Assembly (NCBI GenBank): GCA_024811115.1
Contig: JAKOGH010000880.1
Coordinates: 1 to 64,000, forward strand
DNA: 64,000 bases
Direction: 5' to 3'
DNA from: Terana coerulea
Taxonomy: Eukaryota > Basidiomycota > Agaricomycetes > Polyporales > Phanerochaetaceae
The notes below the pieces were generated by a model. It did not search any database. It had not been told where the DNA came from and saw only the letters and a list, made by a program, of their open reading frames with translations. This document shows positions 26,201 to 36,365 of this stretch, piece after piece. Each line of letters starts with the position of its first letter. The stretch's first letter is position 1. Position numbers and translations under genes: made by a program.

Positions 26201-27751
26201 CATGAAAGCGCGCGAAGGAGAGTCGCCGATTCACTGATATCGAACAGTAACTGGTGAGTTGCCGCACTTGCTTCTTCACGGGACGGTGGATTGAGCATGA
26301 AATGTGCATAGCCCTCAAATGAAGCCCTGGATGTGTATTCCTGCTCGAGAACCTCCATGGCAGCCTGATGCCAGTGCATTTGGGGATCCGAGAGAGCAAG
26401 AGTCTCCTGATCACGAGTTCGCCACTGTGTGATACTTCTGGGGGGCCAGGACGTAGTCTTATATGCATCTCCTACCCAGGGGATGACGCAATTCTGCTCG
26501 AACGACATAGTCATTTGTAGTAGATGGCTCCAGAGTGTATGCAGAACACGAGAAGCTGCGTGAGAGGGAAGCTGGCGTAAACGATGAATGTAACTATTGT
26601 TGCACAGGGAGCTCATCTTGTTCGCAAGATAGACAGTGGGCTTCAGAGAGCACCAGACCGTGAGAATATATCGTAAACACCGCTGCGCAAGGTTGACGGT
26701 GACCACGAATGCCCAAGCGGTCGGCGACTTGTACGGGCAGCTCTTGATGAAGACAGGGAGCACGGTGAGAGCCGAGGCTGCGAGCAGGAATAGGGAGACA
26801 GCAATTGTGACGACGACAGCTACTACGTTATCCAAGGTCCAGAGGAGAGTAGTAACGCCGCCAAGGAAGAGGATCATGGCAAGCTCGAGCAGAGCAGGAA
26901 CGGCGTTGATGGTTGCGGAGACATTCCAGGCCTCCCACGCCTCGAAGCGAACTTGGCGGATGAGGACGTTCTCGCGCGGGAGCTTTGTAGCGGAGTTCCA
27001 CCGTTTGTACTCGCGCAGCCATTGTTTGGCAAGGATTCCAAGGAAAGCGGCCGCGAGACTGAAGAGGAGACTGAGGAAGAAGAGGGAATTAATCCAGCGT
27101 GCGGAGGTGGGAGGAGTGAATGGAGGGGGATCCAGGAGTGTAGACAGGGTGACGTTCATAGAGGCGGAGGCCATCGAACGCTGTTGCGGGGATATTCCGA
27201 GAGCGGCAATTTGATTCGTAGTATCGGAGTCATTGGGTTGGAGCATGCTGTACGTCTGAACGACGAAAGCGGTGAGGATGGCGGAAAAGAGACCGGCCTT
27301 CGGATGTAGCACTGGTCAGTGTCGCACCGCTGGGCATGCGTTCGGAAAGTCAACTCACAAAGACCAATAGCGTGTCGATATCTTCAGCAAAGTCCTCCAC
27401 CCAGCCATTGTCGTGCTTGAGCAGGTAGTCCTCGATCGCAGCCCACCCGGTTTTGTTTTCTGGTAGCCGTTTGTCGAGGAAGTCCTTGAGCCAAGCCCAT
27501 GGGCTGGGAATTTCCGAGGGCGACGGCTATAGCGACGGTCAGCTGTCAGTAGAACCAGCATCAGGGGTGATTAGACACAAACTGTCTCTTCAGTGGCACT
27601 GGCAGGTAGTCTTTCGTTCAGGAGATCCTTGAGCCAAGCCCATTTCTCCGGAATTTCTGCAGTGAAAGGCTGCCAGGACAGTTAGATGGTCAGCACAAAA
27701 CATACTAGGTATGCGCTCAGAACGTACGTTGTCCTCCGCTAAGCTCGCCAT
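23298..27751 (-). CDS. DUF6535 membrane protein with two ZZ-type zinc fingers, copy B (intact)
   Basis: Ten exons join without any frame break into 1298 residues: 27728-27751, 27583-27669, 27359-27526, 25479-27297, 25139-25407, 24768-25069, 24420-24712, 24278-24349, 23965-24219 and 23298-23905. The start MASLAEDN is followed by two EIPxxWAWLKD repeats. DUF6535 begins near residue 94 (AGLFSAILTAFVVQTYSML) with hydrophobic segments INSLFFLSLLFSLAAAFLGI and VVAVVVTIAVSLFLLAASAL, so it is probably membrane-anchored. A long helical region follows. Exon 7 encodes a ZZ finger (YCDACD, LVCLKC, FDLCLSC). Exons 8-9 encode a second (LCTRC, WKCILC, YVCEKC, then GHERQC). The last 200 residues are Ser/Pro/acidic. 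ZZ domains bind zinc and often protein tails; DUF6535 function is unknown. I infer a membrane-tethered binding protein. A broken inverted paralogue lies at 14623-19061. Confidence 0.85.
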
Positions 27752-28016
27752 ATTTCTGGCCTTGGAGTTGTATACACCAGCTGAAGAGAGTTGGAAGAGA
27801 GGATGAGATGGCGTGGCAGGTGCTTGTGGGGTCGAGAATCCAAGCAGACAGGTCACAAGCTGAGGGTAATGTTCAAGCTGTACTATGCATGCGCAGGCAC
27901 AGCAAGGTACAGGACGTTGCCGATAAGTGGAAACCCGGAACAGGCCGCTGGTGTGAAAGCGCGCTGAAAATCAGTATTTTCGGGCAATTTTGAATCTCGG
28001 GCTGATCAGCAACATA

Positions 28017-29216
28017 CACCGCCAGTTGCCGCCCAGCTAGAATCGAGCTGCCAAAGGCAGCGAGCGTCGCCTGGCGGCCAGCTGAAATCACCTGGCAGTT
28101 AGCCTAAAAATCGAATGCCTTAACGACCGTGTCATGTCCGACCTGACCACCAGCTGCCCCAGGCAGATTGGGCAGATCCAGCCGTCTACGGCAGTTAAAG
28201 CAACGAGCGGGGCCTGAATTCATCGCTGGCAATATTCCTTCGAATTTTCTCCATTTTGTGGAATTATGGACGGAAATAATTAACAGAATAATTTGGTATT
28301 GCAAGTTGTAACTGTGTACATGACATCTAATTACGGCTATATACAGATTATTGACACCACTACCCAGCCCTGCTCTTTCTAATCCTTCCAGCCTTGTTAC
28401 CCGCGTGCATAGAAGAGTGACAACCTGTAGTAGTAATCTGATCAGCGTCCGACCAGCACCTAAGCAAAGCGATACTCACATCCAGCGGGAAAGTAGCACC
28501 TGTCCATCTGCAAGCATCTACGATACAGGTAAGTGACCAAGGAAAACATACATGGTCATGCCACGTACCTTGCAGCGATGGCCTGCCCAGCAACCTCAGC
28601 TCCGTGGCAGCAATAGCTGGGAAGGCCCGAGCAACTAGCATTGCCCAATTTTTCCTAGCCATGTTGCCTGATCCCCAGGTGCCAGGTCTTCGTGATGACA
28701 GCCGACGGCAGAGAGGGAGGGAGGGGCGCGGCGGTGGTGGTGGTGGTGGTGGTGGTGGTGGGAGGTAACGAAGCAACGAAGCAAGATCAGGAGCCATAAG
28801 CAAATCCGACATGCCGTGTGTTGCCGCCATCATCGGAGCGTGAACGTACATCTAGCGCCCCCTTGAAGACGAAATGCTCGAAGTCTCCTCTCGCATTGGG
28901 CAGCGTCCTCAGTGGGCACTTGACCACCACAGCAGTGTTGACAGTCAATTTAGATGCAACTTTCAAGACGTAGGCTATTTTTCACAGATTTTATGATTGC
29001 GCACAAGAGCCATACTGCATTTTCGAAGTACGAGCGCTCACACTCCTGCCCAGCAGCAGGAGATCCAGCTGAGAGCCAGCTGATGGCGACATTGCACCTG
29101 CCAAATGAGCTCAGATGCTCAGCAGCACGGATCAATCACGTCGTCAGCAGCTGAGCGGCTGCATGGCGTTGCATGCCACATCCAGCTGTTCCCAACATCA
29201 CGGGCAACTGGCGGTG
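28017..29216. mobile_element. putative non-autonomous TIR transposon, 1.2 kb, TA duplication
   Basis: The left end reads CACCGCCAGTTGCC (28017-28030) and the right end its exact reverse complement (29203-29216). Each end is flanked by TA (28015-28016 and 29217-29218), the target duplication of Tc1/mariner-type elements. Several CAGCTG-containing words recur near both ends. No transposase frame is recognisable inside, so it would be non-autonomous. The superfamily is inferred from TA alone; a chance inverted repeat is possible but unlikely for a 14-bp perfect match with matched flanks. Confidence 0.5.
28729..28762. repeat. GGT microsatellite
   Basis: About ten consecutive GGT units lie inside the putative TIR element. 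On the minus strand they give a poly-Pro run in a short open frame that has no other sign of being a gene. Confidence 0.9.
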
Positions 29217-29218
29217 TA

Positions 29219-29949
29219 AGTGTAATGAGATTCTCGCTGAGATGCATAAGGGTCATCAAATGAAGCAGATAGAGGAAAGTAACATTGTTGTGAAGGAGAT
29301 AACTTCAACAGCGTCGGTGCTTGTGTTTGCTGCGCGGCAGTGCACAGCCAGCACGTGGGACACGTGGCAGATCCGACACCATGAAGCAGGCGCTTGCTTG
29401 AGCCAATTTCGAAACAACCGGCCTTAGCAAAGTATGCAGTCTCTTCGCAGCTACTTAGCAATGTCTACACACCAAGTAATGGTCAGAAACATAGCAGCTG
29501 GTGGAAGATGCTTCTGCCACACAGCAGTAGTTGTACATCTTCATTCTCCTCTTCTAGAGGGCTACAGCATGATTAACATTCAACCTAATAAATTTAAATT
29601 AAGTTCATTGTATCTGAGAGGAATATTCAAGCACCACCCGGGCTCATCGGGGCCGTCAATGCCTCATTAACATTTGCATCGTTACTCTGCGGCAGTGTTA
29701 CATGAGTGTACACAGTGGCACCATCATGCACTTTTTGGCTTTGATCAGCCTGTGGTCTTCCAAGTCATCTTCATTGTCAGAGCAGTTGCAGACAGTGAGC
29801 TTGACACTTCTGGAAGTATACCCTGTGAGTGTATTGGCCTCTGTACAGTCGATAGCAGTATTGACCAGTGGCACTGCTATGCTTTCCACAATAGGATGGT
29901 AATTTACAACCCCGGCCACTGTATGTCACTTATTTGCCATAGCTGCTCT
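29219..29949. other. AT-rich stretch without recognisable gene
   Basis: Short open frames occur on both strands, none with a known domain or credible splice pattern. It lies between the TIR element and the C-terminal remains of the FunK1 kinase gene and may contain further transposon debris. Confidence 0.4.
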
Positions 29950-31146
29950 TCATTGCAATGTGTCGCGCAAACATTTCTTCCGAGATGTGGGCTGAAGCTT
30001 GACAGCGTAAATCAGATCCCTCTTTGTGAGTGTCCCTTGTGTTTGGCTGAAGTAATCAAAGAAAGGCTTATATAATCCCGCAGCAACACAGTGGTCGACA
30101 ATGCTGATGTTCTTCTTGGCGTTCCAATAACATGCTGTGAGCATGCTCCTGGCTCGCTCTAGAATCACGGTGACCCTGGCATACAGGTTCCAGAAGATAG
30201 ACCATATTCTCTACGAAGTATGGTCTGGTCATGACCAGGATATAGTTTGGGAGATCATAGAAGAGTTGTCGGTCAAATTGACAGTAAATAGCCATAATGT
30301 CTTCGAATCCATAGGGTGGGAGCAGGCCATCATCGATGAGCTTTTGATGCAATAGGAGATACATCACAAGCCACCAGACAGACTCTAGATTGTGGAGAGC
30401 ATTGTGCCTAAATGGTGCAATTTTCCAATCTTGAACCCCGTGCAGGGCGCCAGCTTTTATCGAGGCAGCAAATATCTGCTCAGACTTCCCATTGGCATTT
30501 ATCATTTCTGCCAACTCTAGGAAGTCGGACTTAAATTGCGCATTTTCTACCTCAGATGTTTGAGAGTAGTCTTCTAAACTGCCGAATATGTAGCCGTGAC
30601 AGTCAACTTCAACTGGCATAAAGAATGCCGTCCCTAAGTATTACTAAGCTCATTACTGCGTCAACAAAGAAGAGGTGGCTTACCATTCTGATCCTATGCT
30701 GTGTTTTGGTACTCTCAAACTTGGTGTATTCTAAATCAGCAATCTTGGGAATACTGTCAACTACAAGAATATTTCCCATACTGATATTGCAATATACCCA
30801 GCCATAGTCATGCATGACTTTTAACCCTAAGATGCTTTATCAGCGCTATATAAGAAAGAGACATTTGACTGGACATACCGCTGATCACAGCTCAAAGGGC
30901 ACCAAAAACAGCGCTCAATCAATGACAATGAAGGAAGATCTTCGATGGAAATGCCGACCTTTTAAAGACTGTCCAGCTGTGCACCTTGGCTGAGTACCCA
31001 ATTTTACTAAAACCACCGTGCGTCATCTCCCATCTATAGATGGCAAACATGTTGCCAGCCACTGTATGCTGAGTTAGATCAATCTTAACATCCAAAAGAA
31101 CTTGTGGTGAAGGCAATACAGCACCTCGCCTCATGAGCACATGCAT

Positions 31147-32002
31147 ATTGTCAGGCTAACCGTGAATATACACATCGCCATAGCAGACCATAGTCAAAAA
31201 GAACTTTTGGAAGGCCTATTTATGAAATTTCGACTTCTGGGGTGTTGTGGCTCAAATCATCTCTAAAATCTTGCCTTCTCAGTCGCAATCGTGGTCTATT
31301 CATGCGTCCTTGAGCACTTGAGAATTACCTATCTCTTTGCTGTCGCTTGAAAGCTGCATGTTGCAGATGGACAGATATATGTAGTATTATTTTTCATTTT
31401 CCTCGCATTTATTTAGCACAAATACATGGCCTGATGGCAGCCCCAGAGCCTTGAACTCTATTCCGATGATCCCGGCGCTTAGCGCCCATATGCGGCTCGA
31501 TTCTTTCCACGCTCTTGGACTCTTAGCACTCTGGACTCTCTGGCCTTGTCCCTCATCTCAACCTCTTGGTTATTGGGGATAAGGTATGTATTCTATGTAC
31601 ATTGTAATAATGCTAACTTGGTCATTGGGGACAAGTACTAGCACTAGCCTGCTCATTCTGTGAGGTCTACCAGGAGTTGGCCCTCGTTGCCCTCTTCATA
31701 CATATATTGTCATCTATTCCACATTCACCTCAATTTGCTTGCTCTGGTCACGCATCGAGCTCGTCTTCACGACACTGCACCACTTCCCAAACACAAGTTC
31801 CACGTCCTCTCAGGGCCTCAGCACCAATATTTGAGATCCTCCTTTTCGTTCTAAATGTGGTCTCCTGCCATCAATATCCCTCGCAACAATGTCGTACTAA
31901 ATATTAGCCATAACTGGGCAGATTCAGTGTGTGATTGTGACATCTCATCCTAGCTCATGCAGCTTTCGCGAAGGAGATACTAAGTACAAAACGTATGAAA
32001 AC
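31147..32002. other. AT-rich insertion-like segment within the FunK1 relic
   Basis: This stretch separates kinase-core sequence from the hAT element and reads through with many stops on the FunK1 strand. A GC-rich palindrome GGCGCTTAGCGCC-like word occurs near 31480. It may be another, unrecognised insertion; no termini or target duplication could be defined. Confidence 0.3.
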
Positions 32003-32670
32003 TAGTGTTGCCGGTTCAGTTCAGTTCAGTTCAGGCCCATTTTTGTCTGAACCAGAACTAGAACCAAGTGTTTAGTAGCCGAGCCAGAACTGAACTGAAC
32101 TGAACCAGCATGAGCTGGTTCGGTTAGTTCAGTTCAGGGGTTTGAACTGGTTCAAACCACTGAACTGTGTATATATCTGCTTTACTCTGTCAAATCAGTA
32201 TAATTGCAATGGTAAATGATAATAGAGTTATATATTGACATCTAGAAGGGTTTGTATAGTGCAAAAGCCTTATATTATGACGTTTTGAAGCTCGGGTATC
32301 TGATAGAGGCTGCCAGTTGCCATTTTTGGCAGCTATTGATGGCATCATGTATATACCAAAACATAAGCAGAGCAACATTTGGTGCTCAGTTTACAAGCAC
32401 AATAATGAAAAAATAGTTTAGATATGCTACAGTAAGTAAGTTCATATACTTTTCTCTATGAATCCCAGTATAAATACACTACATAACATGTATATAGTTC
32501 ATGGTTTGAACCAGTTTGAACTTGGTTTGGGGTGTGATAGCCATGCCCCGAACTAAGAACCGAACCAAGTTACCTAGAGGCCGAACCAGAACTGAACCAA
32601 ACTGAACCATGGTTCAGTTCATCAGTTCTAGTTCTGAACCACCGAACTGAACTGAACTTTGGCAACACTA
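32003..32670. mobile_element. non-autonomous hAT-type element, 668 bp
   Basis: The left terminus is TAGTGTTGCCGG and the reverse complement of the right terminus is TAGTGTTGCCAA. Both run into subterminal GTTCAGTTCAG repeats; many GTTCAG/CTGAAC words recur in the first 160 and last 150 bp. The 8-bp flanks are ATGAAAAC (31995-32002) and GTGAAAAC (32671-32678), seven of eight matching. TAG-starting terminal repeats and 8-bp duplications are hallmarks of the hAT superfamily. No transposase is encoded. It sits between the N-terminal and kinase parts of the FunK1 relic. Confidence 0.85.
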
Positions 32671-33444
32671 GTGAAAACTGTCAGCTCCTGCATATAAGAA
32701 GATTAGCAGTGGTTCTAGGGGTTCAGTGATTGTAATTACACACTGTTATGAAATTGAAAGTTATTAAAGCCAAGACCTCTAATCAACTATAGAACTATAG
32801 CCACATCAAAATATTCTCAATTGTGAAACTAAAAGCAAAGCAGCGCCGAACATCTTCACATATGATATGGTTCAACAACCAGAGAATTTTTGTATTATTC
32901 TGGGCTGTTTTGTATAAGAACACACAAGAAGTAGAATATGAATCAAGATTGCACTTACGTCGTTGGTGAATGACAGAGGTGGTCTTCTTTAACTCTCCTA
33001 ATACAGTGATGTTAATCCATTCAGGAGCTCTTGCCTTGGCACATATTGCATAACAGTTCAGTCGTGATGTATTATCCCATATTGAGGAAGCAGATGTTAT
33101 ATGAGAGTTGCATTCAGATGTGAGCAGCACCTCTGTTGCATTTAGTCCAGCGGCCACAATAATCGCATCTGTAATGCTTTTGAGATGTTAAAAATTTGGT
33201 CTTCTAAACTCTCCTTCAGCATGACAGAATCCTTGAGAAAGTGTGTCCAGCGGTCTTTGGTAATTATTGGCTGCAATGCGTTCATGATAGCATCTAGGTC
33301 GAGATCAGGGATGTAGGGCGAGGCAGCAAGTTGTCAAAGAAAAACTTGACTAGGACCTGGGGCACAGTTTCTTCGAGATTCTGCAATATCAATCTGCGAG
33401 CAGCCTTTAGACCCAGTCCTGAAGGGGCAGACTGTATGTCCTTT

Positions 33445-33593
33445 TGTTGGAATTTGGTATCTGGGTGTCTAGCCACCAAGCCCAGACAATGCTGGTAGTG
33501 CAAACCTTATTTTCGTGGACACATCCGGCTGTATGCTACATCTGTCTCGTTGTTGTTGAATCCACTCCTTTGTTTACTCAGATACCTCGAATA
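33445..33593 (+). repeat. 5' LTR of the copia relic
   Basis: The repeat starts TGTTGGAATT, as in Drosophila copia, and ends CCTCGAATA where a canonical end would be CA. It matches the 3' LTR over its entire length at roughly 87% by eye. It abuts the N-terminal remains of the FunK1 gene. Confidence 0.75.
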
Positions 33594-33606
33594 GGTTATG
33601 AGCCCT
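33594..33606 (+). other. primer binding site, initiator-Met tRNA internal (half-tRNA) type
   Basis: GGTTATGAGCCCT follows the 5' LTR directly. Its complement contains GGGCTCATAACC, the anticodon stem-loop of tRNA-Met (CAT anticodon), and the site closely resembles the copia site GGTTATGGGCCC, which is primed by a half-molecule of initiator tRNA. Confidence 0.7.
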
Positions 33607-34433
33607 GGCCCCTCAGCTTAAAACAAAGTTGCTATCAAAATAAGGTCTTGGGAATGGCGCAGGCACTGCGCATAACATCAAGAACAGTAAAGATGATGGT
33701 GAGCAGCACCCAAGAGGGTGCAAACGCTGTAAGGGATAGGTACAAGTATGTGAGTGACTTATATATGCTACAAGTGGTGTCCTGGGATGCAGTAAGCATA
33801 GTAATGGTAGCTTAATAATACTAAAATACCAAAATCCGACAGTTGCAGCACTACTCATTTTCCTTTAAACTCTCACACTCATTTCATTTCGGTCAATTCT
33901 CGCACTCTTTGCAGCACTGCTTCTCCCATTCCCAAAATGGCAACTACTCATTTCACCAATGTCAACTTGTTTATCGCATCTATCCCCAAGCTCAATGAAG
34001 AGAACTTCTATGATTAGAATTTTGGAATGCAGATGATCTTCTGCCATTCAAAGTCTGTTCACTTGGCCGGGTAGTGAAAGGTATGCTGATGCAGCCGCTG
34101 GAGACAGATGCAGCCGCTGAAGACAGATGCAGAGGTCAAGCAGAGTGAGATTGGTGTTCAGAGGAGGGTCTTACCGCCATCGGGCTGGCTGTGGAGCAGA
34201 GCCAGACAATTCACATCTGGGACTGCGCTGTCCAGCATCTACGAGCGCAGTGAGCGTGCAAATCACATTATGCTGAAGCGTCAGCTATATATGTACGTTT
34301 ATGATACCTCTAAGCCGATCATCACCTACGTCATGTGACATCACAACTCTTGTGATCGAAGCTCAAAGCCATTTGGAGTCACTTTCGACACTGAGGAGGT
34401 TATCGACATCCTCATTTTTGCCCTCGCCCCTGC

Positions 34434-34783
34434 TAGTGATAGGCAGGGTTTGCAAACCTCCAAGGGTTAAGGGTAAGGGTATGGAGGGTAAGGGTAAGGG
34501 TTGAGGAAAGTTAATTCTCATCTGGCAGGGGTTTGTATTCAAGCACTAGGCATATTGCTAGAGAGGGCTGCAAGTATTGTAAGTGCTTTCTATACCAATG
34601 CAAGCCACTCAAATAAAAGACTGACATTATAAGTAAGTGGGGAAAGCATTTAAAGCACCATTTTCAGCCTATTTTGGCAAGGGTTTGAAGGGTAACCTCA
34701 ACCCTTACCCTTCATGAGGGTAAGGGTATTGGAGGGTAAGGGCTGCCCTCTGAGCATGGAGGGTTTACCCTTGCCAATCACTA
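34434..34783 (+). mobile_element. hAT-type MITE, 350 bp, copy 1
   Basis: The ends are TAGTGATAGGCAGGG and, on the other strand, TAGTGATTGGCAAGGG. The flanking 8-bp duplication is GCCCCTGC / GCTCCTGC (34426-34433, 34784-34791), seven of eight matching. Both subterminal regions carry GGGTAAGGG arrays. Removing it rejoins the gag peptide FALAPA to the following YTAVATSL, which confirms the boundaries. Confidence 0.9.
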
Positions 34784-35089
34784 GCTCCTGCATACACTGC
34801 CGTTGCCACCTCTCTCATGCATGTGTCTATGACTTTTACAGTTCAGAACATCACTGCAAGTCTTGTCAAGGCCGAAGAGCAGCTCAACCAGTTCATCAAT
34901 ACAGTCGCTCTTGTTGCAAAGTGTCACAAATTTCCCTCAGCGCTAGTTTACAGTGCTTAAGTGTAACATCAAGTCATAAGGACATGTCACCAAGTCGTCA
35001 CACAGCGTTACAAGATGCTAGATCAGTTTGCCATGTGCTTGTCGCATGGACATCAGAGATATGCCTTATTCAGACGTAGAATCCAGGAC

Positions 35090-35465
35090 TCAGGTCTGGA
35101 ACTGTTCTGGACTATGACCTCAGTATGATGTCAGTATGACATCATGGACTGAGAGTGTACAGTAGCTCGATTATGACATCTAGATAGTGTTGATGTCAGC
35201 ATGATAGCTAGGTCAGATCTAATAAGGGAGTTAGAGCAGTGGTATGCTATAGAGCCTTAGTCAGACATCACCTGACTGTATCAGTCAGCATATGGTATCG
35301 GAGGTCTTAGATAGTGTCTGGGGTCCCTCTACACATGTATATAAGGAGGCTGGTCTGTGGGCTAAACCCCCAGACTCAACAACATCGTTGATTCATATCT
35401 ACTCTACTAGCTCTACTCAAGTCCCTCTGCTTTCTCCACTTCTTTCAAGTCATCCCAGCAGGTGA
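35090..35465. mobile_element. possible solo LTR or other insertion in gag
   Basis: This segment separates two gag pieces and does not continue the gag frame. It has promoter-like order: several TGATGTCAG/TGACATCA words, TATATAAGGAGG near 35339, then a pyrimidine-rich stretch ending CATCCCAGCA near 35460. That layout is typical of fungal LTRs. Exact ends and a target duplication could not be fixed, so the call is tentative. Confidence 0.3.
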
Positions 35466-35518
35466 GTATTGTAGTTTTGTGATACAAAGGCTGGCAGCAA
35501 GCCTCGTCCTGCTACTGC

Positions 35519-35877
35519 TAGTGATTGGCAAGGGTAAACCCTCTATGCTTAGAGGCTAACCCTTACCCTTACCCTTCAAAACCCTTACCCTCATGAAGGG
35601 TAAGGGTTTGGGGGTTACCCTTCAAACCCTTGCCAAAATGGGCAGAAAATGGTGCTTTGAGTGCTTTTTTCATTCACTTATAACATTAGCCTTCTATTTG
35701 AGTAGCTTGTATTGATATAAAAGCACTCACAACACTTGCAGCTCTATCCAGCAACACGTCTGCTATTTGAATGCAGACCCCTGCCAGATAAGGGTTAACT
35801 TTTTCCAACCCTTACCCTTACCCTCTGTACCCTTACCCTTAACCCTCCGAGGGTTTGCGAACCCCTGCCTATCACTA
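35519..35877 (-). mobile_element. hAT-type MITE, 359 bp, copy 2 (inverted relative to copy 1)
   Basis: Read on the minus strand it begins TAGTGATAGGCAGGGG and ends in the complement of TAGTGATTGGC, matching copy 1 along its length at roughly 80-85% by eye. The 8-bp target duplication is perfect: GCTACTGC at 35511-35518 and 35878-35885. Excising it restores the gag frame AGSKPRPATATALTLSNG before the zinc knuckle. Confidence 0.92.
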
Positions 35878-36365
35878 GCTACTGCTGCTACTGCCTTAAC
35901 TCTGTCTAATGGCTGCTACTATTATGGCAAGCCTGGACACATTGCTCGGTACTGCACCGCCCCTGCTCCTCTTGCTACATCAGCAGGAAATCTTTCCACC
36001 AACATCGCCACTGTTGGAGATGAGTACGTCACTCTCTTCTGAATAGATTGTATATCCCGTCCACTGCACCGCCAGCACATTGTATATCTTGCCTGCTGTA
36101 CCGCCAGCACATTGTCATTGCCATAATGTTGGCATTGTATCCAAGAGGCCAGAAGAGCACAGCAAGTACAATCGTTGGATCTCAGAAGGTTCAGGTTGGA
36201 GGGTTGGTTTTTCGCTGGATTGTACTAGATAATGTCGCACTTCCTCATACGTTTCTGTTCGATATTTTTACTTGTTTTGATTACTTGCTTCAGTGGGCGC
36301 ATCATGTGCTTCCATTCGTTCACCATCCATTTTGTCCTTTCTATATTGTGCTCACCAAGTGGGTG

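Larger units (their letters stand above)
29950..33440 (-). pseudogene. FunK1-family protein kinase relic, split by a hAT element
   Basis: FunK1 kinases are an expanded basidiomycete family. The N-terminal domain is recognisable at 32795-33440 (EETVPQVLVKFFFDNLLP; VAAGLNATEVLL; NHIICEDVRRCFAFSFTIEN). The kinase core is at 29950-31146: SAKV region, catalytic loop, IADLEYTKF in place of DFG, an intron at about 30610-30665, then GTAFFMPVEV, the FunK1-typical HNALHNLESVWWLVMYLLL and VDHCVAAGLY. The catalytic loop reads WVYCNISMGNILVV, where active relatives have HRD: His, Arg and Asp are all replaced. A frame shift lies near 30165. The 668-bp element at 32003-32670 sits between the halves, and the segment 31147-32002 has no kinase similarity I can see, so more is missing. 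The 5' end is abutted by a copia LTR at 33445. I judge it non-functional. Confidence 0.7.
33936..36042 (+). pseudogene. copia-type gag remnant, interrupted
   Basis: Starting at ATG 33936 the frame reads through FTNVNLFIASIPKLNEENFYD, shortened here to the diagnostic IPKLNEENFYD, and then meets TAG at 34015-34017 where family members have Trp. Later pieces are LLKRQLYxYVYDxSKPI-like sequence (~34271-34320), FDTEEVIDILIFALAP (~34383-34430), then after the first MITE FTVQNITASLVKAEEQLNQF (~34835-34895), and after the second MITE the knuckle CYYYGKPGHIARYC (~35923-35964). In the knuckle the second Cys is Tyr. Several frame changes and stops show that it is dead. Confidence 0.75.

Noticed and set aside
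28360..28851. Minus-strand 163-codon frame with poly-Pro as a gene
   Set aside because: The Pro run is a GGT microsatellite inside a putative transposon and the rest has no domain or splice support.
29698..30075. Plus-strand frames at 29674-30075 as a separate gene
   Set aside because: They partly overlap the FunK1 C terminus on the other strand and show no domain of their own.
34434..35877. Internal telomeric repeat
   Set aside because: The word is GGGTAA, not TTAGGG, and it sits at the defined termini of MITEs with 8-bp target duplications.
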